DNA from: Amborella trichopoda
Taxonomy: Eukaryota; Streptophyta; Magnoliopsida; Amborellales; Amborellaceae
Reading direction: 5' to 3'
DNA length: 64,000 nucleotides
Assembly (NCBI RefSeq): GCF_000471905.2
Contig: NW_006495933.1
Span: 1,434,359 to 1,498,358, forward strand
The translations under genes and the position numbers were made by a program. This document shows, one piece after another, positions 22,324 to 34,200 of this stretch; the first letter of the stretch is position 1; every line of letters begins with the position of its first letter. Under the pieces are notes generated by a model. It did not search any database and was not told the origin of the DNA. It saw only the letters and a list, made by a program, of their open reading frames with translations.

Positions 22324-24664
22324 TTGATAGTGAGTACAAAGACTAGAGCAAATTTTCAAGCCAAAAAACAAGCCAAAATTGATACCTTTAACATGCCACT
22401 TGCTTAAAACCATTTCTAACCTTATAAAACCACTGTAAATAACTAAAATACCAGCCCCTTATGGGGGCAATTACATATAAAGCAAGAATAACTTATCAAT
22501 TATACTTTCATAGTATAAATTACATAAGTTATGCCCCAAACTTAAATACAACCTACAACTGCACCAAAAAAATTTCAGGAAATTAAATAAACTAAACAGG
22601 GAATTAAAATGCCAAATTAAGATCGATATGTCATGTGTCGAACGCCTTGTGCCTGGGCCACGCATTCGGGCCATATAAAGTCTTAATTTTATCAGTTCGG
22701 ATTATATACAAGTGGTTCAATCTTACAAGAGTATCTAATCCAAATGGGAAAAAGTTACACACCTTAAAATCACTTCTTAAGATCTCAATACAGTTATATT
22801 GTCATCCAAAACAGAATGTAAAAGGTTTGAATCAAATCAGATCAAAATCAAGAGAGTTATGGCTAAACTACACATGGTGGTCCCTCAGACCACCACAACA
22901 TTCTTGTATGAAATGTTTAAGAACCCTCATCGGTAAAAACGTGATAAAAGACTTTTAGAAATTTAGAGATATAATATGACTAAGGTATTTGATGGATTTG
23001 AAGCAAAATAATCTAACGATACGATACATGATAATGAATTCTCATGCATATAGGTTATAACTCATGAAGCACTACACTATGAATAAGTTTGATGTAAAAG
23101 GATGATCAAACAAGGATTCTAAGATCAATAAAAATACTATAAATTCAAAATACCAGCAAATATAGATGCTTAAGAATGTGAACTTATGTGAAGAAAAATT
23201 TCATGGACTCATACATAATAAATGAGAACCACCATAAAGATCACCAAGTTCATCAATAGAACTCTACAACTCTATGGGAAAAACATGAGGCCAAACTCTT
23301 TCTTGAACTATCTCTCACAAGGCTCTAAAAGGGGGCATGAATTTTCAAGATTTTGATTCAACTTACGATTCAATCAACACCTTTGGTGCACTAATCCAAG
23401 AGGCTAATGTACCTAGTGTAGAGGTCTACCAAGGTTAATGGGCAATCTAGTAATTAAAAAACTTCTTACATGTGAAAAGATTCTACTTTATCAAAGCCAA
23501 TCATCTTATACACCAACCAATTCAAAGCTAATGTCCCATTCACACGTGTGTGAAGATATTTTGAACTCAAAAGAAGAAAAAAAAGAATTCCCTTAAATAG
23601 TCACGCACATGTGTGAGTTAATTAAATATACGATAAAAAGGTCCCTATAAGAATATAACATAATATAACGATATACAACATAACACCCTAACACAACTCA
23701 TTATAAAACAAACAAAAAAATACCAATCAGGTCTCCCCACCTAGGGATCAGAGTTGGGCGGTGATCCTAAGGTGGGGCATGAGGCACCAAATGACAGCCC
23801 TATGGCCCCTCGGATGCCATGTGACATTTCCAGGGCAAGACTAAGCTGGAATTTAGTTGAACATTTTGTAAAACATCATTTTGAGCAAATAAAAAAATTT
23901 GAAAAATTCTCTAAAATTCATAATAAATATTTAAAATATTTTTGAGATTATTAAGCTTTTCTCATCATAATAAAATTAGACAAAATGTATAGTGAGATCT
24001 CATACATAGAACTTTAGGTTTCAGAGTAGTCCATTGGGCCAGTTTCGAATGATATTCCGTCCAGTCTCAGATCAAACCAATGGACCTATGTTCCACAGTC
24101 CAAAGCAGATACATATAATTGGACACATCAAATCAGTTGAGCCATAGCTTTCGATCATCCGACTATCAATGGATTAAAGGTGTACCCTTGTGGGACATGA
24201 TTTCAGTCAATTATAGGGGTTCTTTCAAAGCACATGTAAAATTGGCTATTCCAAACTCGGATAATGCATTTGGGAGAGTAGCTTCCTGTGCCAAATGAAA
24301 GTACACATGCTATAAAATCGTCTTATGTCAAGATACGGGCTTATGTCGCACAAGTATTGACCATTCCATGCTATGTGAATACTCAATAAATACTCGAGTT
24401 CTATTTTTCTCGTTTGGATTCTTCAAGCCTTGGCCAATCACAACCAAACATGAGGCTACTTTTTAAAATCCTGACTAGGAGGTGACCCTTACACCTCTTT
24501 AAGAAATAACTTTCTCAACGTGTGAATTCTTGATGCCTCATGTGTACATGGCATAAAAGAATCGGTGTCACATTTCGCAAGGCACCCAGATTTTAGTCTC
24601 TCAATCGCTCCGACTAAATGAGAGACTACTGGAATTTAAGTCTTGAAAGGCCATATTTCCAACA
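22324..24664 (-). mobile_element. 5' LTR of the copia element
   Basis: On the - strand it runs from TGTTGGAAATATGG (24664) to CTCACTATCA (22324), 2,341 bp. It is homologous to 12716-15346. GAAAT follows at 24665-24669, matching the left flank. Confidence 0.9.
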
Positions 24665-24669
24665 GAAAT
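24665..24669. repeat. Target-site duplication GAAAT, right copy
   Basis: This is identical to 12711-12715 and confirms the outer limits of the copia element. Confidence 0.85.
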
Positions 24670-25385
24670 CTCACTGGATTTTCTTATATGGTATGTACGT
24701 AACATGTGGTACATGATGATGATGAAGATTAAATATGTAATTGCTATGTAATTTGGAAAGATGTGGAGCTTTGAGTACATGTAATTCAATGAGTTGTAAA
24801 GAAAAACATATGTGTATTTGGACACTACATTGTATTTATTTGTATTTTGAGAAAGAGATTTGCAAAGGGAACCTATTAGAGTTGGATTTTTCAATAATCC
24901 AAGATGTGTATTAGTCCAAGGGGTGGGCTAGAGTCTGTAATTTCATAACCCCATATGAAAGTTGTATGTAATTAAAGCATCATGTTTCAATAAAATGGAA
25001 AATTTTAAATTAAGTATCTTGTCCCTTGATCATATACCACCCATACAAAGGCTGATGTGGCCATGAATCTACATGTAAAAATGCCAAGAAGAAAGACTAG
25101 GGCTCCATGAAAAACGGTTTTGGCACATACCCCAAGGACTCAGGTGAAAACTAAAAAGGGTGCCGAGTTATGCGAAGTGAAAATACACTCAATCACTCCT
25201 ACCCACTTGGGAGAATTAATTGTTTGAAGATACGGTCAAGGATGAACTGCTTGAGCCGGGCTTGTTGGCGCTCGTACCCCCAATGGGCACGTTCATCCTT
25301 CTTCTCATCCCAACCTTCCATCTTTCCTCTCTTTCACACTCTTACCCGACAGTCTAGCCGTCGATCCTCTATCTCTCTCCTCCAT

Positions 25386-25432
<47 letters not shown>

Positions 25433-25587
25433 AATGGTGGCCTAGCCACCAATCCATTTATCTCTATCTCTTAGGACCAACAGCTTACCACCAGTTCACT
25501 TACGTCTCTCTTCTTCTCTTTTCTTCATCTCTCTTTACTGGTGGCTAAGCTGCCTGTCCCCACGTTTCTCTCTCTCTTCTCTCTCAC
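24670..25587. other. Spacer with a CT microsatellite
   Basis: No gene is recognised. It is the original right flank of the copia insertion. It ends in a pyrimidine-rich stretch with an uninterrupted CT run at 25391-25431 and several TCTCTC blocks up to the truncated end of the next element at about 25588. The pyrimidine-rich part looks like LTR leader sequence seen elsewhere here, but I cannot assign a family. Confidence 0.45.
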
Positions 25588-26282
25588 TCTCACTAGAGGT
25601 AAATCTAGTGTCCCTGTCGGACACGATGCTAACTGGTATATCATGCAACGTCACTATCTCCTTAATGTACAGCTGGGCCAGTCTATCTAAAGTATAAGTC
25701 GTGCAGATTGACAAGAAGTGGGCAGCTGTAATCAGCTATTCCACAACGACCCAAATGCTATCATGCTCTGAACTCGTTCTAGGCAACCTAGAGACAAATC
25801 CATAGAAATATGCTCTCATCTCCATTTTGACATAGGTAAGGGCTGCAATAACCCGGTGAGTTTTTGATGCTCAACTTTTACTTGCTGGCATGTCAAGCAC
25901 TTAGAAACAAATAGTGCTACCTCTTTTTTCATGTCATTGCACCATAAAGTTTTCTTCAGGTCTTAATACATTTTAGTATATCGAGATGTATGGTATAATG
26001 GGAGTGATGTGCTTCCTCTAAGATAGCTTTCTTCACATCCTCATCGTTCGGGACATAGACCTGATCTCTAAATCTTAATAAGTCATCATTGCTCATAGAG
26101 AAATCATCTCTCTTTCCCAGCTTCATTTCTTCTATAATCTTCATAAGTTGGGGGTCTTTCTTTTGAGCCAACCGGATCTGAGGAAACAATTGGGGTTCTA
26201 CCGTTATACTAGAGGTCATACCTACCCCATCACTGAGGGGCGGAGCTGGATGCCAACCCTTTATATCCTCTAGTAACTTCAT
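25588..26282 (-). pseudogene. Del/Tekay-type gypsy integrase, truncated
   Basis: On the - strand the zinc-binding histidines (EAHHSHYTIHLDILK, near 25990) are followed by KCLTCQQVKVEHQK (about 25900) and the core with MDLSLG (about 25810) and, at the very edge, SDRDTRFTSS (about 25615-25590), which holds the second catalytic aspartate. The sequence then stops abruptly in a CT-rich stretch. The glutamate, the C-terminal half and any chromodomain are therefore missing. Several in-frame stops are present. It continues the polyprotein from RNase H at 26286. Confidence 0.88.
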
Positions 26283-26285
26283 CTC

Positions 26286-26768
26286 TCAGACCATTAAATG
26301 AGCCATCAATACAATGGGCTTCCTACTCAGAGCATCTGCTACCACATTAGTTTTGCCCAGGTGATATAGGATGGTACTATCATAATCTTTCAACAGGTCC
26401 ATCCATCTCGTTTGCCTCATGTTCAATTCCTTCTGGGAGAACAAGTACTTGAGGCTCTTATGGTCAGTAAATACCATAAATTGGGCTCCATAGGGATAAT
26501 GTCTCCAAAATTTCAAAGCGAATACTATAGCCGCAAGCTTCAAATCATGAGTTGGATAGTTCTGCTCATACTGTTTCAATTGTTTGGAGGCATATGCAAT
26601 GACCTTCCCTTGCTGCATAAGTACACATCTGAGCCCACTATGAGAGGCATCGGTGTAATCTGCAAAGTCCTTATTTCCTTTGGGTAAGGCCAGTATCGGA
26701 GCTTTGGTCAGCCTCTTCTTTAGCTCTTGAAAGCTTTTCTCACACTCATCTGACCACACAAACTTCAC
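26286..26768 (-). pseudogene. Gypsy RNase H (and RT connection)
   Basis: A long clean frame of 160 codons. It shows [18 protein letters not shown] at the RT-RNase H junction, then [19 protein letters not shown] with the first catalytic aspartate, [43 protein letters not shown] with another aspartate, and [11 protein letters not shown] at the end. This is the standard order in chromovirus-type gypsy elements. The frame is the best kept of the element, with a stop only at the integrase side. Confidence 0.92.
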
Positions 26769-26789
26769 ATCCTTCTGGGACAGTCGAGT

Positions 26790-27530
26790 CAGAGGGAACG
26801 TTATTTTTTAAAATCCTTCTACAAAGCGCATGTAATATCCGACTAACCCCAGAAAGCTACGGACCTCAGTAACATTTGTCGGTCTTTCCCACTTGAGTAC
26901 AACTTCAACCTTTGAAGAGTCAACCGCTACTCCATCCTTAGAAATAATGCGCCCACTAGGAAGCTAAAACTCACTCTTGCTCAACTTCGCATACAACGTT
27001 TTTTACCTAAGAGTCTGAAGGACTACTCTTAGGTGTTGTTCATGCTTTTCTTGGCTCTTTGAATACACCAAAATATCATTAATAAAGACCACAACAAAAT
27101 TGTCCAAATAAGGTCTGAAAATCCTATTCATCAGGTCCATGAAAATAGCTGGGGCATTAGTCAATCTGAATGGCATCACCAAAAACTCATAGTGACCATG
27201 TCAGGTTCTAAACACAGTCTTGAGAACATCTCCCTCCTGGACACGCAACTGATGATAACCTGTTCGGAGATCAATCTTAGAAAACACCTGGGCCCCTTGA
27301 AGCTGGTCAAAGAGGTCAACAATTCTAGGCAGAGGGTACTTGTTTTTCACGGTTACTTGATTCAATTGCCTATAATAGATACAAAGCCTCATGGACCCAT
27401 CCTTCTTCTTCACAAAAAGGACCGGAGCACCCCAAGGCGACACACTAGGCCGGATGAATCCCTTCTCTAACAACTCTTGCAATTGCTCTTTCAGCTCCTT
27501 CAATTCAGCTTGCGCCATTCTATATGGGGC
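26790..27530 (-). pseudogene. Gypsy reverse transcriptase with an altered active site
   Basis: The - strand begins with [18 protein letters not shown], then [38 protein letters not shown], and [15 protein letters not shown] (first catalytic aspartate). The active-site box FxDD reads FIND (27075-27086), with the first aspartate of the pair replaced by asparagine, which by family knowledge should abolish polymerisation. Stops and a frame change follow around 27200 and 26965. Confidence 0.9.
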
Positions 27531-27669
27531 TTTAGAGATGGGAGCAGCACTAGGGACTACATCTATCTCAAACTCTATCTTCCTTACTGGAGGCTACGAG
27601 AACAACTCCTCGGGAAAAACCTCAGGGTATTCTCTTAGCACTGGTATCTCTTCTAACTTGGACTGGACA

Positions 27670-28151
27670 TCACGATTCTATACCACATAGGCTAAATATC
27701 CAACATGTCTTTTAGCCAGAAGACGATTAGCAAGAAAGGTCAAAATAAAATGTAGAGGGGGATCATTCTTGATACTAACAAAGCAAAGTTTAGGTCGGGT
27801 AGGGGGTCTAAAGGTCATAGTCTTATCAGAACAGTCAACAGTGGCATGGTATGTGGACAACCAGTCCATGCCCAAAATAAGATCAAAGTTCTGAATATCT
27901 AAAAGTATCAAGTTTATGGGCAAGACACACTCGTCCAGCAAAACCCCACACTATTTGTATACTAAATCAGTCTCCATAGAACCCCTCATAGGTGTGCACA
28001 CAACTAAAGTACAATCAAGAAGTAAAGGTTCAACATTTAGATGACAAGCAAAATGAAGTGCAACAAAAGAATGAGAGGAACCAAGGTCAATCAAAATTTT
28101 AGCCTCTCTACCACAAACAAAGAGCGTACCTCGGATCACTGAGGTCGACAC
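27670..28151 (-). pseudogene. Gypsy aspartic protease
   Basis: The protease shows RGTLFVCGREAKILIDLGSSHSF, where the active-site DSG reads DLG (about 28100), then after a stop near 27955 the second part VLPINLILLDIQNFDLILGMDWL. These are the two lobes of the retroviral-type protease of Del/Tekay elements (family RVP_2). The Ser to Leu change and the stop between the lobes argue for inactivity. Confidence 0.88.
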
Positions 28152-28159
28152 CTTCGCCT

Positions 28160-29140
28160 CCTGCTACGTAAGTGCAAACACCTGGCCCTGAGCCGTCGGT
28201 CTGTTCTCTAGCTTCATCACGGGGCAGTTCTTGATCAGGTGGCCAGGCTTGCGACACTTGAAGCACGCTTTAGTCTTCAGCCAGCACTCGGAAGACGCAT
28301 GACCAGGCTTCCCACAAAAGCCACTGCACTGGCTGGTTTTGCGGAACATCGCCCTGGAACGTCTTTTGAGCCTTTATGTTGCTCTGCTGAGTCCGTCATC
28401 TAAAATTTATCCTAAGAGGCAGCCGAGTCTTCCTCTCAAAATTCTCAAATGGTGGGGGCCTTACTCTCCCTTCTTTCCTCAGCCGAAACTCCTTACAATC
28501 CTTCTCAATCTTCAAAGCTACGTCCACTAATAGGGAGAACGCCTTAAGGTTGGCTGACATTACTCTTCCTTGAATATCTGGCCTGAGGCCCCTCTCAAAC
28601 TTACTCTCCTTACGCACCTTTATGTTAATGATATGGGGCGCATACCAAGAGAGCTCCACAAACTTGACTGCATATTGTTCTACCAACATTCTCCCTTGTT
28701 GCAGCTCAATAAACCCAACTTCTTTCCTCTCTAAGACAGAATCAGGGAAATACTTCTCATTAAACTCCACTAAGAAGTTCTCTCAAGTGGCCCCAGTCCC
28801 TGTCTCCGCCCAAGATAGTTTCATCAAACTCCACCAATGCTCGACACCCCCTTCTAGCATAAAGGTCCCCAAGCAAACTTTTTTCTCATCAGAACAATGT
28901 AGAACCTCAAAGATCTTCTCTACTTGCCTCCTCCACCTTTCAGCCATTTATACTCCATCTATCGAGAGTACAGGAGGTGCAAATCTCCTAAATCTCTCAA
29001 TCAATCCACTATCTGTCTAGTCTGAGGCAGGGACAGCCGGGGTCGGCATACAATCCTTCATAACTTGAGTGATACCCTGAGTATCCTAAAGAATTCAATA
29101 CTCGAGCTCAAATTATTGGCACGAGTCCTCGACATCTTGA
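28160..29140 (-). pseudogene. Gypsy gag with two zinc knuckles
   Basis: The capsid part shows IFEVLHCSDEKKV, LEGGVEHWW and FLVEFNEKYFPDSV, then GRMLVEQYAVKFVEL and KFERGLRPDIQGRV. The nucleocapsid part has FCGKPGHASSECW and an intact CCHC knuckle CFKCRKPGHLIKNC (28250-28290). Knuckles bind the element RNA during packaging. Stops lie near 28955 and 28790, and the frame shifts between capsid and knuckles. It directly follows the primer-binding site. Confidence 0.88.
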
Positions 29141-29227
29141 CCTAAAAGAGGAACACCCAGTTACTAGCCTATCCAAAAACCACCCTAAGGACACTTCTAA
29201 GACTCTCCAGCCTAAGAACTCTATCCT

Positions 29228-29243
29228 TGCTGCTCTGATACCA
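29228..29243 (-). promoter_or_regulatory. Primer-binding site (initiator Met tRNA type)
   Basis: On the - strand TGGTATCAGAGCAGCA lies four bases inside the LTR end GGTTGTGACA. The first 12 bases are the perfect complement of the initiator-methionine tRNA 3' end used by many plant elements. Confidence 0.88.
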
Positions 29244-29247
29244 TAAT

Positions 29248-30288
29248 TGTCACAACCCCGCCCCCTACCCCCTGTCGGACACGTAGGAAGGCGATAGGGT
29301 GCGGGACCAAGACCACATGTAGCGAATGCCACTCAGGTGGGAGTGCGCTCAATTCTTTGAAAAGATGGAAATCAAAGCCAACCACAAAAAAAAAACTTAA
29401 ACTAACAAAACATGGAGTACACAACCCACAAATATACCCGGAAATTCAAGTCCCAAAATTTGATAAGGTAGATCCAAAATATTATGAGAGAGTCCAAAGC
29501 ACCAAAGGCCTAACAACAACACATAGTTCCAAAGCAAAAACAACTATATGGCCAAACTGCCATCTAACACATACAATAAAAACAAAGCTTCCTCAAGAAG
29601 TACAGGGCTCCAACCGCCAGCCGCGATCATCAAAAAGGCCTTTCACAAACCCGACAACTATTGCTCTACATAGATGAAAGTTAAAGGAGTGAGCTATAAA
29701 GCTCAGCAAGTAGCCCATGGTGTCATGCTTTCCTGCCTATGAATATCATCTCACAACAATGCTCAAGGTGCTATGCCATTCTTATAAAACATGAGTCGTG
29801 CATCATAATCATATCTATCAGTGTGCCGTGCATGATTCATAGTGTAGTAATAATTAGATCAATCATATATGATAGGAAGCAGAGGTCAATCAAATCATTC
29901 AACCATACAAATATTAGCAAATCAACATATGAAGGTAAGCATCAACAATGACTAACTAACTCACTCCCTAATTCGCTTAATCTCAAAGTAGAAGCCCTAT
30001 CTATCAGGCTAAGCCATTCTCATTGCTTAGGATTTCTACCATCACTAAGGAGGGAAAATAATAACAAATGGGGGAATCCATTTCGTAATGTTTTCACACA
30101 CACACACAAAGTCCTCAACGTGCTTTGAGGCTTTTGATAAACGATGGCCTTACAAGACACTACCCCTTAAGCACCTTGCTAGGAGTGTTACACCTTATGG
30201 GTGCCAATCACTATGAATGGGGGAGCGACCACCCAAACATCATATACCCCGACTCTCTTCCTATCTTTGGGGGAGCCAGAGAGGTCTC
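29248..30288 (-). mobile_element. 5' LTR of the gypsy element (LTR T), truncated
   Basis: Seen on the + strand it starts TGTCACAACCCCGCCCC, so on the - strand the LTR ends in ...GGTTGTGACA. It is homologous to the LTR T piece at 41098-42236, for instance at CTACATAGATGAAAGTTAAA and GGTGTCATGCTTTCCT. At 30288 it stops against the end of an LTR X copy (TGGTTAGGTGCC), so the promoter half is missing here. Confidence 0.82.
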
Positions 30289-30934
30289 TGGTTAGGTGCC
30301 TCGATCTTGCCCTTTTGGTAGGGATAACCTGATGGCATGTGTCTCGAGTTTCCAGAGAAACAGGACTTGAGATCGCTCTCTTGGGAAACTTACTCAAGAG
30401 CAAGGGCAAGTATACCTACCGATGAGAGAGGAATTATGGTGGGTTCGAGACTTACTCGAGCTGACTCACGTGGGTGCCCTCTTAGGTCACGAAGAAAGCC
30501 CTCTAGTCCTACAACTGATTCGGAATCGCCTCCTTTGGCCTGTACTCTCTTGTTTCTAGAATCACACACACATGTGTAATTTTACAAGACCAGTGGGCCG
30601 AAGGGACCCCACCTTGCCTTTGAGAGAATGTACATGGGCGTGCACATCCAAAAGAAGAAAGGGTAAAAGGATAGATGAAAGAAGAAGAAAGAGAAAGAGC
30701 AGGGGAATGGGGAAGATAGGAATTTGACTAGATGACTAGACTAACACGTAGGTAGACCAGCAAGTGACTAACCCGGTGTGGTAGCAAGATGGGCACAATG
30801 ACTAGACTGGCACAACGGCAATGCTACTAGACGACAGAACGATCACTGGCCAGCCTGGCACGATGGCTAGCTTATCGTGGCAATAGGGTGGGCACGATAG
30901 CTAAGACCGGCTCAACAGCAATACTGCTAGACGA
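30289..30934 (-). mobile_element. LTR X fragment, - strand (3' end)
   Basis: It starts on the + strand with TGGTTAGGTGCCTCGATCTT, the reverse complement of the LTR X end. It carries GAGATCGCTCTCTTGGGAA and GCCCTCTTAGGTCACGAAGA in the order expected for the U5 part. It ends at 30934 where a second LTR T piece begins. Confidence 0.85.
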
Positions 30935-31255
30935 TGTCACGACCTCGCCCCGTGACCCCATACAGTACACTACCGGAGGGCGACAGAGCGCTAGATCACG
31001 ATCACAGAGGTTGCGAACGCCACTCAGGTCGGAGTGGCTCAAAACTTTATAAATGGTAATCAGTACAAACCTCAAAAGAAAGCGAAACACCCACCAGAAA
31101 TATAACAAATGTTGGATAAATTAAAAACATTTCATATCCACATACAGTCTGCAAGGTTATAAGCAATATCTAGAATATTATAATTCATTTAAAGTACTGC
31201 AGGCCTGACCACAAAATACATAAATTCACAAACACAACAGAACGACCGATGACCA
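30935..31255 (-). mobile_element. Second LTR T fragment
   Basis: TGTCACGACCTCGCCCCGTG at 30935 matches the LTR T end at 29248, as does GCCACTCAGGTCGGAGTG (compare GCCACTCAGGTGGGAGTG at 29330). After about 31255 the likeness is lost. No primer-binding site or coding region is attached on its left. Confidence 0.7.
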
Positions 31256-31289
31256 TCTAATCACCTACAAAACAAAGAGGTCTTCTCGT

Positions 31290-34200
31290 CGGGCACGTGC
31301 TTTCAATTTGCTTCATCAAATTTCCATCTTTTTTTATTGTTGAGTCACGTCTTGAGAGAAAGAGGAAAGAGAGAAAAACTTTTGGGTCGGTACCCTTGGG
31401 CTTATCTCTTCTCTTTCTCTCTCTTCTCTTCTCTCTCTCTCTTTCTCTCTCCCTTTTCACAAATGGTGGAGACCATGGCCGTCTATGTTTCATTTTTTCT
31501 CATTCTCTTTTGCTCTTTTCTTCTTGTGGTCTCGTTTGACCACGATCTCTCTCTTCTATCCTCTCTATGGTTTCCTCACGACCACAACCTCCCTTTTTCC
31601 CTTTTCGTGGTCCAGCATGATCACGATTTCTCCCTTTTCTTTTTTTTTTATCTCTTGCATGACTATTTTCTTCTTGTGCACCCTCGGGCTCACATGCCCA
31701 ATCTTTTTCCTATAATCCCTCACATTAGTCTTCCTCACTCTTCTTTTTCTGAATTCCCTACAATCACCCTTATAGGTAGACCCTCATGTCTCTCTTCTCC
31801 TTTTCACAAACCATGGTCCAAATCTTTATCAGCCGCGTGAATGTAATCCCAGCGCCACGCGCGTCAACATAACCGATCGCCACGTGAATATAATCCTATC
31901 ACCGCACGTCTGAATATAACTTATCGTCACAGGTGAATTTCTGCCTATCGCCGTGTGCTTCTGTCCACATCATCGCCTCGTATATGCTTCTTTCCGTATC
32001 ATCACCCTGTGCACTCATTTTATTTATCCCCGTAAACACAAATTTTACCTATCATCGTGCGCAATCATTTTACCTATCGTTGTGTGCACCCATCTTACTT
32101 ACGCTGTATGCAAACCACTATTGGCAACCACCTATCGCCGTGGGTGTAACAACCCCGTCACCGCCCATCCCCTTAATGCACCCATCTTACCTACTGCCGT
32201 GTGCATCCACGTAACATCGTGTAACAACCACATCCCTTCAAAGCACCCATCCCCTCAAGGCACCCATCTTACGTATCGCTGTAAACACTATCTTATCTGT
32301 CGCCCTGTGCTGTAAACACTATCCTATCTATCGCCGTACTCATTCTACTTATTTCTGTATGCACCCAACTTACATAGGCCGTATGCAAGCCACCACCTAA
32401 CGCCGTGTGTGTAACAACCCCATCCCCGTGAGTGAACGCCACCCATCGCCGTGCGTCTCAACCCTTCCTACGGGCCAGCAACCTCCGCCTCTCTTTCCAC
32501 CTTGGCTGCACCCACCTCTGTCCCCAGTCACCAGGCAGCAGTTTCCACCTTGGCTGCACCCACCTCTGTCACCAGTCACACCTCTGTCCCCAGTCACCAG
32601 GCAGCAGTTTCCACCTTGGCTGCACCCACCTCTGTCCCCACTCACCAGGCAGCAGCTGCCTGCTACTTTCTTCCTCTCTTCGCCTCCCACTCAATTGTGA
32701 CTACAATTGGTTCCTCTGTAACTCCCTGCTAACAATCATCTACAGCCACCTCCACCTCTCTCCCTTCTCCGTCCCACTCAGGAGCTAACGTCTTCTTCCC
32801 CTCCATCCTCGCTGCCTTTTCCTCTGTCAATCTCGCCGCTTCCTTTCTTCCTCGCCATCCCTTCCCCCACTCCCTCGCTCAGCTACAACCAGCTGCAAAC
32901 TATCGCCACCACAACTTCCGCAGCTGCCTCATCCCTGCCATTTGCAGCAACACCAGCAACAACCACCACCAGTGGCGCTTCCACCACCATCACCTGCAAG
33001 CCATCTCCGCCTATCTTCTGCCACACCATCCCTCTTCTTTGCAACCTTGCTCAGCCACCTTGCAGCTGCAACCATCAACCACTCGTGCACTTCCTTTCTC
33101 CTTCTCCACTGCCGCCCTGCTCTTAGCAATCTCCTCCCCTCTCTATCTCTGCTGCCCTGTCACCGCCCCTCTCTACCTCTGCTGCCCTGCCTCCGCGCCT
33201 TTCTCTCTGCTGCACCACGATTTACGCCACCTTCCTGTCCCACTTCTCTCCTGGTTCTCCAACTTTCCCGCAGTTCTCCTTGCCTTTTCCCAGCCCTTCG
33301 CGATCGTCTCCCTGTTCTCCCTCTCTCAAACAAAAAACCCAAAGTGAGCGCTCTACGTTTCTCTCTGTCTAACCGTCTGTGTCTCTCAACTTTCTTCCCT
33401 CTTTCGTTTCCGTTGCGTTTTCTTTTCATAACATTTCGTTTCGTCTCATATTTCGTTCACTCTTCCTCACGTCGTCCTACTTCAAGCCTCTCTCTCCGTT
33501 ACCTAACCTACCCATTTTTGTTATCTCACGGTTAACTTCCTACGTCCTCACAAATACCCAAAACTCTTCTCTGTCTCTCTCTCATCTAAGTAACCAACAA
33601 AAGCTCTCTCTTTTTAAACTTTAAAAGCCCAGTAAACCAACTTTCTCTCTCTCCCAACGAAAGTTCCTTTTTCTTTATTTTATTAAAACCATCCTATTTT
33701 ACTTCTTCTACCCCTTTCTGTTACCTTTTTCCATTTTACTCATTCTTTTCATTTTATTTCACCTACTTCAATTTATTTTCCATTATTCCATTTTATTTTC
33801 TTTCTTTTATTCCACCTATATTATCCCACCATATCTTACTATATTTCCTTCATTTATTTTTAATTACCTCATTTTATTTTATTTTTTCTATCCTTTTTAT
33901 TTTATTTTACTCCATTTCATTTTATTTATTTACTTCACTTCATTCCATCTTAATCATAATTCCATTTTATAAGTTTTTTTAATTCATCTTTTTCATTTCC
34001 ATTTCATCTCATTCTTTATTACTCGTATTTCACTATCACTTTTATTTTCACTTTCGTCTCTTTTTGAAGACCTAGCGAGAGTCGAGCTAGTCTTCATTTC
34101 CTTTCTTTCTCTCCATCGCTTGTTTGACCAGAGAGCAGGCTGGGCCTTAAGCTATCATGCCAGTCTTGTCGTCGAGCAGTATTGCCGTCGTGCCGGTCTG

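Larger units (their letters stand above)
12716..24664 (-). mobile_element. Complete Ty1/copia element with target duplication and a nested solo LTR
   Basis: Both LTRs are present in the same orientation (22324-24664 and 12716-15346) and the internal region runs gag, PR, INT, RT, RNase H on the - strand. The 5-bp sequence GAAAT flanks both ends (12711-12715 and 24665-24669), so the outer limits are firm. The total is 11,949 bp, of which 2,626 bp is the LTR X insertion at 18060-20685. All genes are broken by stops and shifts. The domain order (INT before RT) places it in Ty1/copia; the sub-lineage is not clear from inspection. Confidence 0.93.

Noticed and set aside
29100..31120. Possible full-length Del/Tekay element spanning both LTR T pieces (29248 and 30935) as 5' and 3' LTR
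   Set aside because: The coding region lies entirely left of 29248 with its primer site there. Between the two pieces is only LTR X sequence, so they are not an LTR pair.
31337..33624. Overlapping Ser/Pro/Leu-rich open frames up to 197 codons on the + strand
   Set aside because: They lie in C- and CT-rich LTR X sequence with no motif. Several frames are open at once, which is a composition effect.
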